Source: Bacilli bacterium | Lineage (GTDB): Bacteria; Bacillota; Bacilli; Tumebacillales; JAQBPP01 | Direction of reading: 5' to 3' | DNA length: 10,060 nt | NCBI GenBank assembly: GCA_028287455.1 | Contig: JAQBPP010000169.1 | Location: 1 to 10,060, forward strand | In this document: piece by piece, positions 1 through 5,656 of the stretch | How positions within the stretch are numbered: position 1 is the first letter of the stretch | How the letters are laid out: each line of letters begins with the position of its first letter | Notes under the pieces: generated by a model | What the model saw: the letters and a program-made list of their open reading frames with translations, nothing else | What the model was told of the DNA's origin: nothing | The model's database searches: none | Made by a program: the position numbers and the translations under genes

Positions 1-2
1 CC

Positions 3-2051
3 CAAATCGGCGCGCTGCAGTCATTGCTGGACAAAGGGGCAGAACCGCCGACGCCGCTTCAGCGCAGGGTAACTGAGTTAGGCAAATATTTCGTGACAGG
101 TGCACTACTGGCAGGAGGGATCGTCGCCGCTGCCGGGTTGATGCGCGGAATTCCGCCCGCACAGCTGCTGATATCCGCAGTCACATTGGCCGCATCTGCG
201 ATCCCGGAGGGCCTGCCGCTGACCATTACGATCGCCTTGACAGCCGGCGTTATGCGCATGGCCAAACGCAAAGCTGTCGTGCGAAAATTGGCCAGTCTGG
301 AGTCATTGGGTCGGGTCACCGTGATCTGTTCAGATAAAACAGGTACTTTGACCCGAAATGAAATGACTGTAAAAGAGCTGGCAACTACTGCCAAGCGGGT
401 GGGCGTTACAGGAGACGGTTATACATTGCAAGGTGAGTTCTATCCAATCGAACAGCCAACTGATCAGGAATCGATCGTACTGGATGCGGATTTCCACCAA
501 TTGCTTCGGATCGGTTTATTGTGCAACAATGCTTCTTTGGAACAACAGGAAAAGAAGTTTAGGTTAATGGGTGACCCGACTGAAAAAGCGATCTTGACTG
601 TTGCCATGAAAGCAGGCATCGACAAAGAAGTCTGGCATCGCCACCGGGAGATTCCGTTTGATTCAAGCACTGGCAGCATGAGTGTCGTATGTGAAGAAAC
701 AGATCAGGGCGAGCATTGTCTGCTGCTTACAAAGGGATCGCCTGAGTCGATCTTGCGAAAATGCGACCGTTATTTATGTGAGGGTGAAGTGAAGCCCTTG
801 ACAGAAGCAATTCAGAAACAAATCGAACAAGAAAACATGCGGATGGCAGAGCAGGCACTGCGCGTGCTTGGCTTCGCTTATCGTCCACTAGAGGATAAAG
901 AAGATGTGCAGCAAGCGTTGGATGAAGGGCTGATTTACGTTGGTCTAATGGGAATGATTGACCCGCCGCGAGAGGACGTGCGATCCAGCATTGAGGAGGC
1001 ACGTGCTTTAGGTATAAAACCTGTGATGATCACGGGTGATCACCCGATCACCGCCAGGGCAATCGGGGAGCAGCTCAGCATTTGCAGGCCAGGCGACCAA
1101 TTGCTCACCGGAACAGACATCGACCAACTTTCTTTGGAAAAACTCGTGGAGCTGGTGCCGAACACAAACATTTTTGCACGCGTCACTCCCGAACATAAAT
1201 TGCGGATCGTAGAGGCGTTTCAAAGAGGCGGAGAAGTGGTGGCCATGATGGGTGATGGGGTGAATGATGCACCTGCCATTCGCAAGGCGGACGTTGGGAT
1301 TGCGATGGGCAGCCAGGGTACTGATTTGACCAAAGACACCGCCGGCATCGTGCTGATGGAAGACCACTTTCACTCCATTATCGATGGGGTTAAGGAAGGA
1401 CGCAAGATCATTGGCAATATCCGAAAATCGATCGGATGCCTGATCAGCGGCAATCTTGCGGAAGTGCTGGTTGCCACCACTGCCGTGGTGATCGGTTTGC
1501 CGATGCCGTTGATTCCCCTGCAGATCCTGCTCATGAATCTATTGACTGATGCACTGCCCGCCATTGTACTTGCGACCGATTCCAAAGCTTCCAATAGCGA
1601 GCGACACAAGGATGTCATCGACCGATCGCTTTATCGTACAGTGCTTACACGTGGATCAATTCTAGGACTGTCTGCGCTGGGAGTATTTGCAGGCGCTCTT
1701 GCGCTGGGAGTGGCGCTGCCGCTGGCGCAAACCATCACATTTGCGACACTCGTTGCGGGGCAGATCTGGCAGACTGTGTCTTGGCGCAGGCTGGGCTCCA
1801 CAGAGAATTATCAATTAACGAGCGATCGTCCGTTGCTGCTGGCGATGCTAGTTTCCTGGGCTGCACTGCTTGCCTCCATTTATTTACCAGGCTTGCAAGG
1901 AATTTTCGCCACGAGTTCGCTCAGACTTCCCCACTGGTTTGCCGTAATTGCTGTGTCCGGTGCAGTCTCCAATCTATCGGGCAGAGTCCTGACGACCATG
2001 CAGCAGCGTGAACATAGGATTGCGTCCAGCCCGGTTTCGGCTGCAGCCTAG
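3..2051 (+). CDS. Type II (Ca2+-type) P-type ATPase, 5'-truncated by the window
   Basis: This is the C-terminal part of a cation-pumping P-type ATPase of the cytoplasmic membrane. The reading frame is open to the window edge, and the codons before nt 24 (translating QIGALQS) already match the family, so the true start is upstream. Motifs in order are PEGLP in helix M4 (nt 204-218), the phosphorylation site DKTGTLT (333-353), KGSPE of the nucleotide-binding domain (732-746), TGDHP (1032-1046) and the hinge GDGVNDAP (1251-1274). Later helices carry SGNLAE (M5) and NLLTD (M6), which match the NxxE and NxxTD calcium ligands of SERCA-type pumps. Heavy-metal (type IB) pumps would have CPC instead of PEGLP. 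Helices M7-M10 follow, and the gene ends at TAG. The DUF5132 gene begins 52 nt later with no terminator between. The family call is sure. Ca2+ as substrate is inferred from the ligands; another divalent cation is possible. Any N-terminal metal-binding domains would lie outside the window. Confidence 0.95.
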   Translation, partial: QIGALQSLLDKGAEPPTPLQRRVTELGKYFVTGALLAGGIVAAAGLMRGIPPAQLLISAVTLAASAIPEGLPLTITIALTAGVMRMAKRKAVVRKLASLESLGRVTVICSDKTGTLTRNEMTVKELATTAKRVGVTGDGYTLQGEFYPIEQPTDQESIVLDADFHQLLRIGLLCNNASLEQQEKKFRLMGDPTEKAILTVAMKAGIDKEVWHRHREIPFDSSTGSMSVVCEETDQGEHCLLLTKGSPESILRKCDRYLCEGEVKPLTEAIQKQIEQENMRMAEQALRVLGFAYRPLEDKEDVQQALDEGLIYVGLMGMIDPPREDVRSSIEEARALGIKPVMITGDHPITARAIGEQLSICRPGDQLLTGTDIDQLSLEKLVELVPNTNIFARVTPEHKLRIVEAFQRGGEVVAMMGDGVNDAPAIRKADVGIAMGSQGTDLTKDTAGIVLMEDHFHSIIDGVKEGRKIIGNIRKSIGCLISGNLAEVLVATTAVVIGLPMPLIPLQILLMNLLTDALPAIVLATDSKASNSERHKDVIDRSLYRTVLTRGSILGLSALGVFAGALALGVALPLAQTITFATLVAGQIWQTVSWRRLGSTENYQLTSDRPLLLAMLVSWAALLASIYLPGLQGIFATSSLRLPHWFAVIAVSGAVSNLSGRVLTTMQQREHRIASSPVSAAA

Positions 2052-2103
2052 AAATCCTGACGATGTTTATGTGCGGATGATTTTGTAATTTAATTGAAAG
2101 GCG

Positions 2104-2358
2104 ATGATAGCGATGAAAGTGAACTTGACCGCAGAAGGAATCCTCACTGGAGTTGGAGTGATACTTGCGGCCGCAGTGTTGCTGCCGATGGTCGAATCTG
2201 TTTCTCGCCCTTTGGCGCAGGCTGGCGTGCAAGGTGTTGTTCTGCTAGGCAATCGAGTGAAAGGCGGAGTTGCGCTGATCAAGGAAGAAGTAGAAGATCT
2301 CGTTGCCGAGGCCCAATTTGAACGCATGAGGAAGAGCATTGACCGCGATATGAAGTAA
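2104..2358 (+). CDS. Small one-helix membrane protein, DUF5132-like
   Basis: This 84-residue protein resembles DUF5132 proteins, which from memory are found next to large P-type ATPases. A hydrophobic segment at about residues 10-30 (ending in LLPMV) forms one membrane helix. An amphipathic stretch rich in glycine and valine follows, then a charged C-terminal helix (residues about 58-84, KEEVEDLVAEAQFERMRK). No catalytic motif is visible. The start is uncertain: GAAAGG at 2096-2101 sits very close to ATG 2104 and about 11 nt before a second in-frame ATG at 2113, which would give an 81-residue protein beginning MKVNLT. It lies between the ATPase gene and another small gene in the same direction, so it may be an accessory or regulatory subunit of the pump. 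That role is inference from position only. Confidence 0.7.
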   Translation: MIAMKVNLTAEGILTGVGVILAAAVLLPMVESVSRPLAQAGVQGVVLLGNRVKGGVALIKEEVEDLVAEAQFERMRKSIDRDMK

Positions 2359-2370
2359 GGGGTGACAAGT

Positions 2371-2598
2371 ATGTTGAATCCGGAGATCACCAGAAATCTT
2401 GAGGAAGCCTACGACCATTTGCACGAGGCATTAAGAATCAGCATTGAATCTGTGCTGGCGGATAAAAGCTTGAAAACTCCAATCGGCGAAGCGTGGGAAC
2501 AATTTCTCGGCAGGTTTTTCCGGATGATTCGTGCGGAAGGCAAGGAACACAAATTAAATTTGCTGTCGCTGATCTCCTTTCAAAAGGTGTGGAAATAG
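2371..2598 (+). CDS. Small helical protein of unknown function
   Basis: I do not recognise this 75-residue protein. ATG 2371 is preferred over the in-frame GTG at 2362, because AAGGGGTGA (2357-2365) makes a well-spaced ribosome binding site for the ATG and overlaps the GTG. The site also overlaps the stop codon of the DUF5132 gene, so the two are probably translationally coupled. The product has no signal peptide or membrane helix. It looks largely alpha-helical, with acidic and hydrophobic residues alternating in the first half (NLEEAYDHLHEALRISIES) and a basic, aromatic C-terminal half (FLGRFFRMIRAEGKEHKLN). It is last in the ATPase unit. A cytoplasmic partner of the ATPase or of the membrane protein is plausible but unproven. 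Confidence 0.6.
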   Translation: MLNPEITRNLEEAYDHLHEALRISIESVLADKSLKTPIGEAWEQFLGRFFRMIRAEGKEHKLNLLSLISFQKVWK

Positions 2599-2620
2599 GG
2601 GGGAAGGTGGTAAACCCCCT
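2597..2620 (+). terminator. Weak hairpin after the ATPase unit
   Basis: AGGGGG (2597-2602) can pair with CCCCCT (2615-2620) across a 12-nt loop right at the stop codon of the small gene. The following TCTAAAGTTTT is a poor U-tract. It sits in the 47-bp gap between two convergent genes, where a terminator is expected, but as an intrinsic terminator it is marginal. Confidence 0.3.
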
Positions 2621-2645
2621 TCTAAAGTTTTAAGAGTGTGTGGCA

Positions 2646-3149
2646 TTACACAAATTCTAAACGGACACTGCTGTGAATTTTCGTCCTGATATCCTCGACG
2701 CTGCAGATTTGTTTCATAGTTCCTTTCTCCTCGAAGTTAAATACATGAATGGGCAGATTATAGTCGCGTGCGAGAATAAAAGCAGATTGATCCATTACTT
2801 TTAAATTTTGCTGAATCACATCGTCATAATGAAGCGTGCGATACATCGCAGCATTGGGATAATGATTCGGATCGGCATTATAAACTCCGCTGGTCCCTTG
2901 CTTTGCAGCAAGAATTGCGTCACATCTAACTTCAATCGCTCGTTGAACGGCAGGATAATCGGTAGTTACATAAGGCTGTCCTGTTCCGATATTATCCGCT
3001 TCCGCTCTTTCAATTCCCCAATTGTCGGCCATCTTCCCTCTAAAGATGTTCCCGCCTCCGATTACAATCGCTGCCTGGACACCAAATTCAGTATTTCCTG
3101 CGATGGCGCCGCCGCTTAACTTGATCAAAACCCGATTGTACCTGTTCAC
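2646..3149 (-). CDS. UMP-kinase-like protein with two internal deletions
   Basis: The 167-residue product clearly belongs to the amino acid kinase family and is closest to bacterial UMP kinase (PyrH), which normally has about 240 residues and phosphorylates UMP to UDP. It keeps the N-terminal LIKLSGGAIAG, GGGNIFRG (31-38), ADNIG (51-55), TGQPYVTTD (56-64), GVYNADP (88-94), the KVMDQSAF region (117-124) and IHVFNF (134-139). Two blocks are absent. About 20-25 residues are missing after FG at residue 23 (near nt 3081). About 55-60 are missing after residue 55 (near nt 2985), where the nucleotide-binding and oligomer/effector region of normal PyrH lies. The frame is intact and there are no stops. 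The start is GTG with a strong AAAGGAGG site nine bases upstream. It is probably not a working UMP kinase. It could be a decaying paralogue or a repurposed mini-protein. A full-length pyrH is expected elsewhere in the genome. Confidence 0.75.
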   Translation of the reverse strand: MNRYNRVLIKLSGGAIAGNTEFGVQAAIVIGGGNIFRGKMADNWGIERAEADNIGTGQPYVTTDYPAVQRAIEVRCDAILAAKQGTSGVYNADPNHYPNAAMYRTLHYDDVIQQNLKVMDQSAFILARDYNLPIHVFNFEEKGTMKQICSVEDIRTKIHSSVRLEFV

Positions 3150-3157
3150 CTGCAGGC

Positions 3158-3166
3158 TCCTCCTTT
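3158..3166 (-). promoter_or_regulatory. Strong ribosome binding site for the GTG-started UMP-kinase-like gene
   Basis: Minus-strand AAAAGGAGG lies nine bases before GTG 3149 and decides this start. It begins only three bases after the U-tract of the upstream terminator, so there is no room for a separate promoter between terminator and gene. Confidence 0.75.
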
Positions 3167-3169
3167 TAC

Positions 3170-3202
3170 AAAAAAAAGAACTAAAGCATTTAGCCTTAGC
3201 TC
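3170..3202 (-). terminator. Rho-independent terminator in the leader of the UMP-kinase-like gene
   Basis: Read on the minus strand, GAGCTAAGGC (3202-3193) pairs with GCTTTAGTTC (3187-3178) over ten consecutive pairs, two of them G-U, around a five-base loop. Eight T residues (3177-3170) follow. This is a textbook intrinsic terminator. It stands between the minus-strand promoter and the UMP-kinase-like gene, and its 5' arm contains the TAA stop of the 20-codon leader ORF. This suggests an attenuator rather than only the end of a transcript. Confidence 0.8.
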
Positions 3203-3258
3203 GTTTTCAATAAATTTATATGGGCATTCTCAACGAAATCCTTTAATTTTGATTTCAT
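3196..3258 (-). CDS. Putative 20-residue leader peptide
   Basis: An ATG at 3258 opens a 20-codon frame translating MKSKLKDFVENAHINLLKTS, ending at TAA 3198-3196. GGGGG at 3268-3264 could serve as ribosome binding site with a spacing of about five bases. The frame lies about 31 nt after a predicted transcription start and closes inside the 5' arm of the terminator. A ribosome finishing this frame would cover that arm and could stop the terminator from forming. The peptide has no run of a single regulatory amino acid, so classical amino-acid attenuation is not obvious. It is too short to judge by coding statistics. The alternative is a chance frame in a roughly 120-nt small RNA. Confidence 0.4.
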   Translation of the reverse strand: MKSKLKDFVENAHINLLKTS

Positions 3259-3268
3259 AGGAATACCC
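3222..3268 (-). promoter_or_regulatory. Compound leader hairpin covering the leader-peptide start
   Basis: On the minus strand GGGTATTC (3268-3261) can pair with GAATGCCC (3229-3222), eight pairs with one G-U. Nested inside it, GAAATC (3256-3251) pairs perfectly with GATTTC (3240-3235) around a ten-base loop. The outer stem uses part of the G-run that would be the leader ORF's ribosome binding site, and the start codon lies at the internal junction. The fold could therefore gate translation of the leader ORF. It matches no riboswitch class I recognise. Confidence 0.4.
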
Positions 3269-3295
3269 CCGTTAGTTTTACTTTTCGCCAAAGAT

Positions 3296-3324
3296 ATTTT
3301 ATGCAATGGGCGAAAAATTTGCAA
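3296..3324 (-). promoter_or_regulatory. Minus-strand promoter for the leader and UMP-kinase-like gene
   Basis: TTGCAA (3324-3319) and TAAAAT (3301-3296) are separated by exactly 17 bases, a good sigma-A match. The predicted start of transcription is near 3289, which gives a 31-nt untranslated region before the leader ORF and a terminated transcript of about 120 nt. Confidence 0.55.
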
Positions 3325-3339
3325 TTCAAAATAATTGCA

Positions 3340-3368
3340 TTGTTTTAGCTTATCATTTCAAGTAATAT
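3340..3368 (+). promoter_or_regulatory. Promoter for the DJ-1/DUF4395 operon
   Basis: TTGTTT (3340-3345) and TAATAT (3363-3368) are 17 bases apart, with transcription predicted to start near 3375 and a 5' leader of about 57 nt. The core is back to back with the minus-strand promoter. The short dyad TGCAATT/AATTGCA (3320-3326 and 3333-3339) lies between the two -35 regions and could be a shared regulator site. Confidence 0.5.
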
Positions 3369-3371
3369 CCG

Positions 3372-3388
3372 CTACAATCAATTTGTAG
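3372..3388 (+). promoter_or_regulatory. Dyad at the predicted start of transcription, possible operator
   Basis: CTACAATCAATTTGTAG is a perfect 6-bp inverted repeat around a five-base centre. It overlaps the start point predicted for the DJ-1 operon, a common place for a repressor site. It could also simply form a weak 5' hairpin in the RNA. Confidence 0.35.
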
Positions 3389-3431
3389 AAGACCTTCCAT
3401 TGTATTCCCTTGAAGGGTTAGGTGCTCTGAA

Positions 3432-4025
3432 ATGAAAATGGCATTTATCGTATTTGATGGAATGACTATGATGGATCTAGTCGGTTTTTATGATGCGGTT
3501 ACGCGTCTTAAACAGCTTATACCGAATGAAGATGTCTCTTGGGACTTCTGCGGCATCAAAGCTGAAGTATCTGATGACCGGGGTATGACGTTCAAAGTAA
3601 ACCAGGTAAAACCAGTTCTAGCCGGTTATGACTTGATCTATGCTCCCGGGGGACTGGCCACTCGACAACTGCGCTTCGATCAAAATTTTATTGGGTGGCT
3701 GCAGACTGCAGCTGAGGTCAAGTACAAAATCTCAGTTTGCACAGGTGCATTATTGTTGGGAGCAGCCGGGTTTTTAACCGGCAAAAGAGCTACAACAAAT
3801 CGAGTCGCATATGATTTACTGATACCCTATTGTGAGGAAGTGGTTCATGCAAGAATCGTAAGGGATGGAAATGTGATTACAGGCGGCGGCGTTGCAACTT
3901 CGATTGACCTGGGATTATATGTCGTTGAATCCTTTACGGATGCTGACACAGTTCAGCAAATTCAAACATTAATGGACTATCCTTATTACAAAGCAGGACA
4001 TCTCAAATCGGATTATATCTTGTAG
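3432..4025 (+). CDS. DJ-1/PfpI family protein, isonitrile-hydratase-like
   Basis: The 197-residue length and motifs fit the DJ-1/PfpI glutamine-amidotransferase-like fold, cytoplasmic. The N-terminal strand MKMAFIVFDGMTMMDLVGFYD contains an Asp (D15) at the position of the active-site acid in isonitrile hydratases. APGG (71-74) forms the turn before the nucleophile elbow. SVCTGALLLGAAG (101-113) holds the nucleophile Cys103 followed by Thr104. TGGGVATSIDLGL (150-162) is the usual C-terminal signature. Isonitrile hydratases turn isonitriles into N-formamides, but this subfamily also includes glyoxalase-like, chaperone and AraC-associated proteins, so the reaction is only a suggestion. AGGTG at 3420-3424 favours ATG 3432; ATG 3438 is an alternative. 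The gene is followed 15 nt later by the DUF4395 gene, whose ribosome binding site overlaps this gene's stop codon. Confidence 0.85.
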   Translation: MKMAFIVFDGMTMMDLVGFYDAVTRLKQLIPNEDVSWDFCGIKAEVSDDRGMTFKVNQVKPVLAGYDLIYAPGGLATRQLRFDQNFIGWLQTAAEVKYKISVCTGALLLGAAGFLTGKRATTNRVAYDLLIPYCEEVVHARIVRDGNVITGGGVATSIDLGLYVVESFTDADTVQQIQTLMDYPYYKAGHLKSDYIL

Positions 4026-4040
4026 AGGAGGATTTTTGCG

Positions 4041-4457
4041 ATGAATGGAATACCAAGACCGTTGGTACGGGTGTACCAGGCAGTGATTTTTTTGTTTGCC
4101 GTCTGGGCGATGGTGTCAGGAATCTATACGCTCTTATTAGTTCCTTTTCTGATTGGCGTGCATTCTTTAGTGACCAGACGAAACTTGTTGTTCAAGTTGC
4201 TTCGGCCTCTTTTGAAGAAGCCGCTGAACGAGTACTATTTGGAAGATCCGGATCAGCAGCGCTTCAATCAGTGGATTGCCGTGATTTGTTTAGGCCTATC
4301 GTGGATATTTTTTATGCTGGGTCTAAAGCTGTATGGGTACATTTTCGGCGGCATGGTGGCGCTTGCATCGGCAGTCGCCATTTGCGGTTTTTGCATAGGC
4401 TGTTTTCTTCGTTACCGTTATCTGATGTGGAAACATCAGCGTCAATCAAGCATCTAA
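4041..4457 (+). CDS. DUF4395 family membrane protein
   Basis: The 138-residue protein matches DUF4395 along its length. It starts with IPRPLVRVYQ, has two hydrophobic helices (about 12-44), then the conserved cytosolic loop with LRPLLKKPLNEYYLEDPDQQRFNQWIA split around residue 64, and two further helices (about 78-95 and 99-122). Conserved GFCIGC (116-121) with C115 nearby gives a cluster of cysteines at the end of the last helix. The C-terminus is basic. AGAGGAGGA at 4024-4032, overlapping the upstream TAG, is a strong ribosome binding site, so it is in one operon with the DJ-1 gene. The family's function is unknown to me. The cysteine cluster and a frequent association with thiol proteins suggest a redox-linked membrane role, which is inference. 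Confidence 0.85.
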   Translation: MNGIPRPLVRVYQAVIFLFAVWAMVSGIYTLLLVPFLIGVHSLVTRRNLLFKLLRPLLKKPLNEYYLEDPDQQRFNQWIAVICLGLSWIFFMLGLKLYGYIFGGMVALASAVAICGFCIGCFLRYRYLMWKHQRQSSI

Positions 4458-4482
4458 CCTCGGTCAACGCCGAGGTTTTTTT
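4456..4482 (+). terminator. Rho-independent terminator of the DJ-1/DUF4395 operon
   Basis: CCTCGG (4458-4463) pairs with CCGAGG (4470-4475) across a six-base loop, followed by seven T residues (4476-4482). It begins at the stop codon of the DUF4395 gene. On the opposite strand the hairpin lacks a good U-tract, so it would stop the converging tudS-like transcript only weakly. Confidence 0.9.
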
Positions 4483-4502
4483 ATGCCAGAGAAGCTGCTT
4501 CA

Positions 4503-4979
4503 TTAAACAGGCCCAAAAACACTCGACGGGTCTGTTGCATTAAACTCACCAGACTCAGTAGCTGGGATTTGCCAGAAGAAATTAATTGCTATGTTCTGTT
4601 CTTTTGCCATCTTCTGCAGCTCTTCCATGAAAATGCCTCGGCCCGGGTCGCACGAAGGGCTATGCGAAATGCCAAGTCCGCCGACAATGTCATAGTCATG
4701 CTGTTGATAAATTTTCAGTTGGTCGATGACCGGCTGCAGAATGACACGACAATGGGCACGATATTCAGAGGTGTCATATTGTTCACGCGTCATCGGCGGA
4801 CGATCAGGCCCTAACAAAGTAAACTCGGGACAAGGAAGCTGAACGGCGCCAAATCCTTGCTCGTGACACCAATCAATTGCGGACTGCATGATTCCGCTGC
4901 TGCGTGCTTCCTCAGGAATCACCGTATTTTGATTGATCACACAGTGAGACACCAGGATGATTTTCTTGCTACGCTTCAT
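4503..4979 (-). CDS. TudS-related putative desulfidase (CD3072-like)
   Basis: The 158-residue protein belongs to the DUF523/TudS group. TudS enzymes use a [4Fe-4S] cluster held by three cysteines to remove sulfur from thiouracil. The matching cysteines here are Cys13 in SHCVINQN (11-18), Cys50 in LPCPEF (48-53) and Cys110 in GISHSPSC (103-110). Cys38 and Cys77 are extra. It resembles the subgroup I know as 'CD3072 family TudS-related putative desulfidase', which from memory pairs with an ECF S component just as here. It has no signal peptide, so it acts in the cytoplasm. Its ATG lies inside the last codons of the S-component gene (11-nt overlap), so translation is probably coupled. The inferred role is desulfuration of the compound brought in by the neighbouring transporter; the substrate is unknown. 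It has no DUF1722 partner domain. Confidence 0.8.
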   Translation of the reverse strand: MKRSKKIILVSHCVINQNTVIPEEARSSGIMQSAIDWCHEQGFGAVQLPCPEFTLLGPDRPPMTREQYDTSEYRAHCRVILQPVIDQLKIYQQHDYDIVGGLGISHSPSCDPGRGIFMEELQKMAKEQNIAINFFWQIPATESGEFNATDPSSVFGPV

Positions 4980-5553
4980 GCTGTGCTCCAGCTCCAGTGC
5001 CGACCATGGTCCTTGCCTTCAGTGATTTCGGCAGTCGTTGAACAATCAACAGGACCAAGATACAGGAGAGAATTTTATCGACAAAATTTGAAGTAATGCG
5101 AGGCAGGAAGGTTGCCGTAAAAATGTCCATGCCTGACTGCTTGAGCCACATTACAAACACGTCACTTGCTCCCCCAGTTAAACCATGAAACAGAGCAACC
5201 GCAATTGGTGATCCGATTAAAGGGGCAACAACTGAGATGATTAAGCCCGAAATGATCGCGGAGATCCAATTGAAGCCGTACTTGGCTGCAATAAATCCTA
5301 CAACAAGACCAACTGCCCCATTTACTAGTCCAAAGGGGATATCAGTAGGCCCAGCCGTGATGCCGGAAATCAGATTGGTTAAAATTCCAACTGCGAATGC
5401 CCAGTAAGGTCCAAATAAGACCGCCACAAAAATAGTACCTACTGTGTCTAGATACAACAGTGGAATCTTCAGGTTCGCTGCGGTTGACCCCACGATCACA
5501 TTAACTGCAATGGCCAACGCGCTAAAAACTAAGATATACGTTCTACGATTCAC
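4969..5553 (-). CDS. ECF transporter S component (CD3073-like)
   Basis: The 194-residue integral membrane protein is the substrate-binding subunit of an energy-coupling factor importer. Hydrophobic segments lie at about residues 6-22, 33-48, 50-66, 76-90, 96-122 and 158-173, matching the usual six helices. The first helix has the small-residue pattern (SALAIAVNV) used to dock on EcfT. Characteristic stretches are YLDTVGTIFVAVLFGPYWA (34-52) and DIPFGLVNGAVG (71-82). The start is GTG 5553 with AAGGAGG six bases upstream. It is co-transcribed with the tudS-like gene and divergent from ecfA1-ecfA2-ecfT. That gives a full transporter in one locus, so this S component probably has its own dedicated ECF module. 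It resembles the 'CD3073 family putative ECF transporter S component'. The ligand is not known; a thio-nucleobase or other sulfur compound is inferred from the TudS-like neighbour. Confidence 0.85.
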   Translation of the reverse strand: MNRRTYILVFSALAIAVNVIVGSTAANLKIPLLYLDTVGTIFVAVLFGPYWAFAVGILTNLISGITAGPTDIPFGLVNGAVGLVVGFIAAKYGFNWISAIISGLIISVVAPLIGSPIAVALFHGLTGGASDVFVMWLKQSGMDIFTATFLPRITSNFVDKILSCILVLLIVQRLPKSLKARTMVGTGAGAQHEA

Positions 5554-5656
5554 AATTATCCTCCTTATAACAAATAGTTAATACATCCATTCCTATTAAT
5601 TATATAATATAATTTGGATAATTTGTTAGAACCATCTAAAGAGAGTGACCTAAAAG
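5554..5656. promoter_or_regulatory. Divergent AT-rich promoter region of the ECF locus
   Basis: These 103 bases separate the leftward S-component/tudS pair from the rightward ecfA1 operon. The centre (5597-5615) is almost pure A+T and holds TATAAT at 5603-5608 and 5608-5613 on the plus strand and at 5604-5599 on the minus strand, so overlapping divergent -10 elements are likely. No convincing -35 hexamer is seen for either direction, which hints at activator dependence. The 8-bp inverted repeat TAACAAAT (5568-5575) / ATTTGTTA (5621-5628) flanks this core and could be a pair of regulator half-sites. I see no riboswitch; the leaders would be too short. Confidence 0.5.

Noticed and set aside
59..1618. 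Several minus-strand frames of 70-120 codons opposite the P-type ATPase
   Set aside because: They are antisense shadows of a strongly conserved coding sequence, with no ribosome binding sites and no recognisable domains.
2636..2651. TGTGT/ACACA hairpin in the convergent gap as a terminator
   Set aside because: The stem is only five pairs and neither strand has a U-tract after it.
3282..3317. TTTTCGCC / GGCGAAAA inverted repeat between the divergent promoters
   Set aside because: It is real (8 bp), but it spans the minus-strand -10 and start point, so most of it would not be in one RNA; I could not assign it a role beyond a possible regulator site.
4484..4502. GAAGC/GCTTC palindrome after the tudS-like gene as its terminator
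   Set aside because: The centre is a single base and no U-tract follows on the minus strand.
5614..5642. TTGGAT and TAAAGA 17 bp apart as a promoter for ecfA1
   Set aside because: Transcription would start near 5649, leaving no ribosome binding site in the message; the upstream TATAAT elements are more credible.
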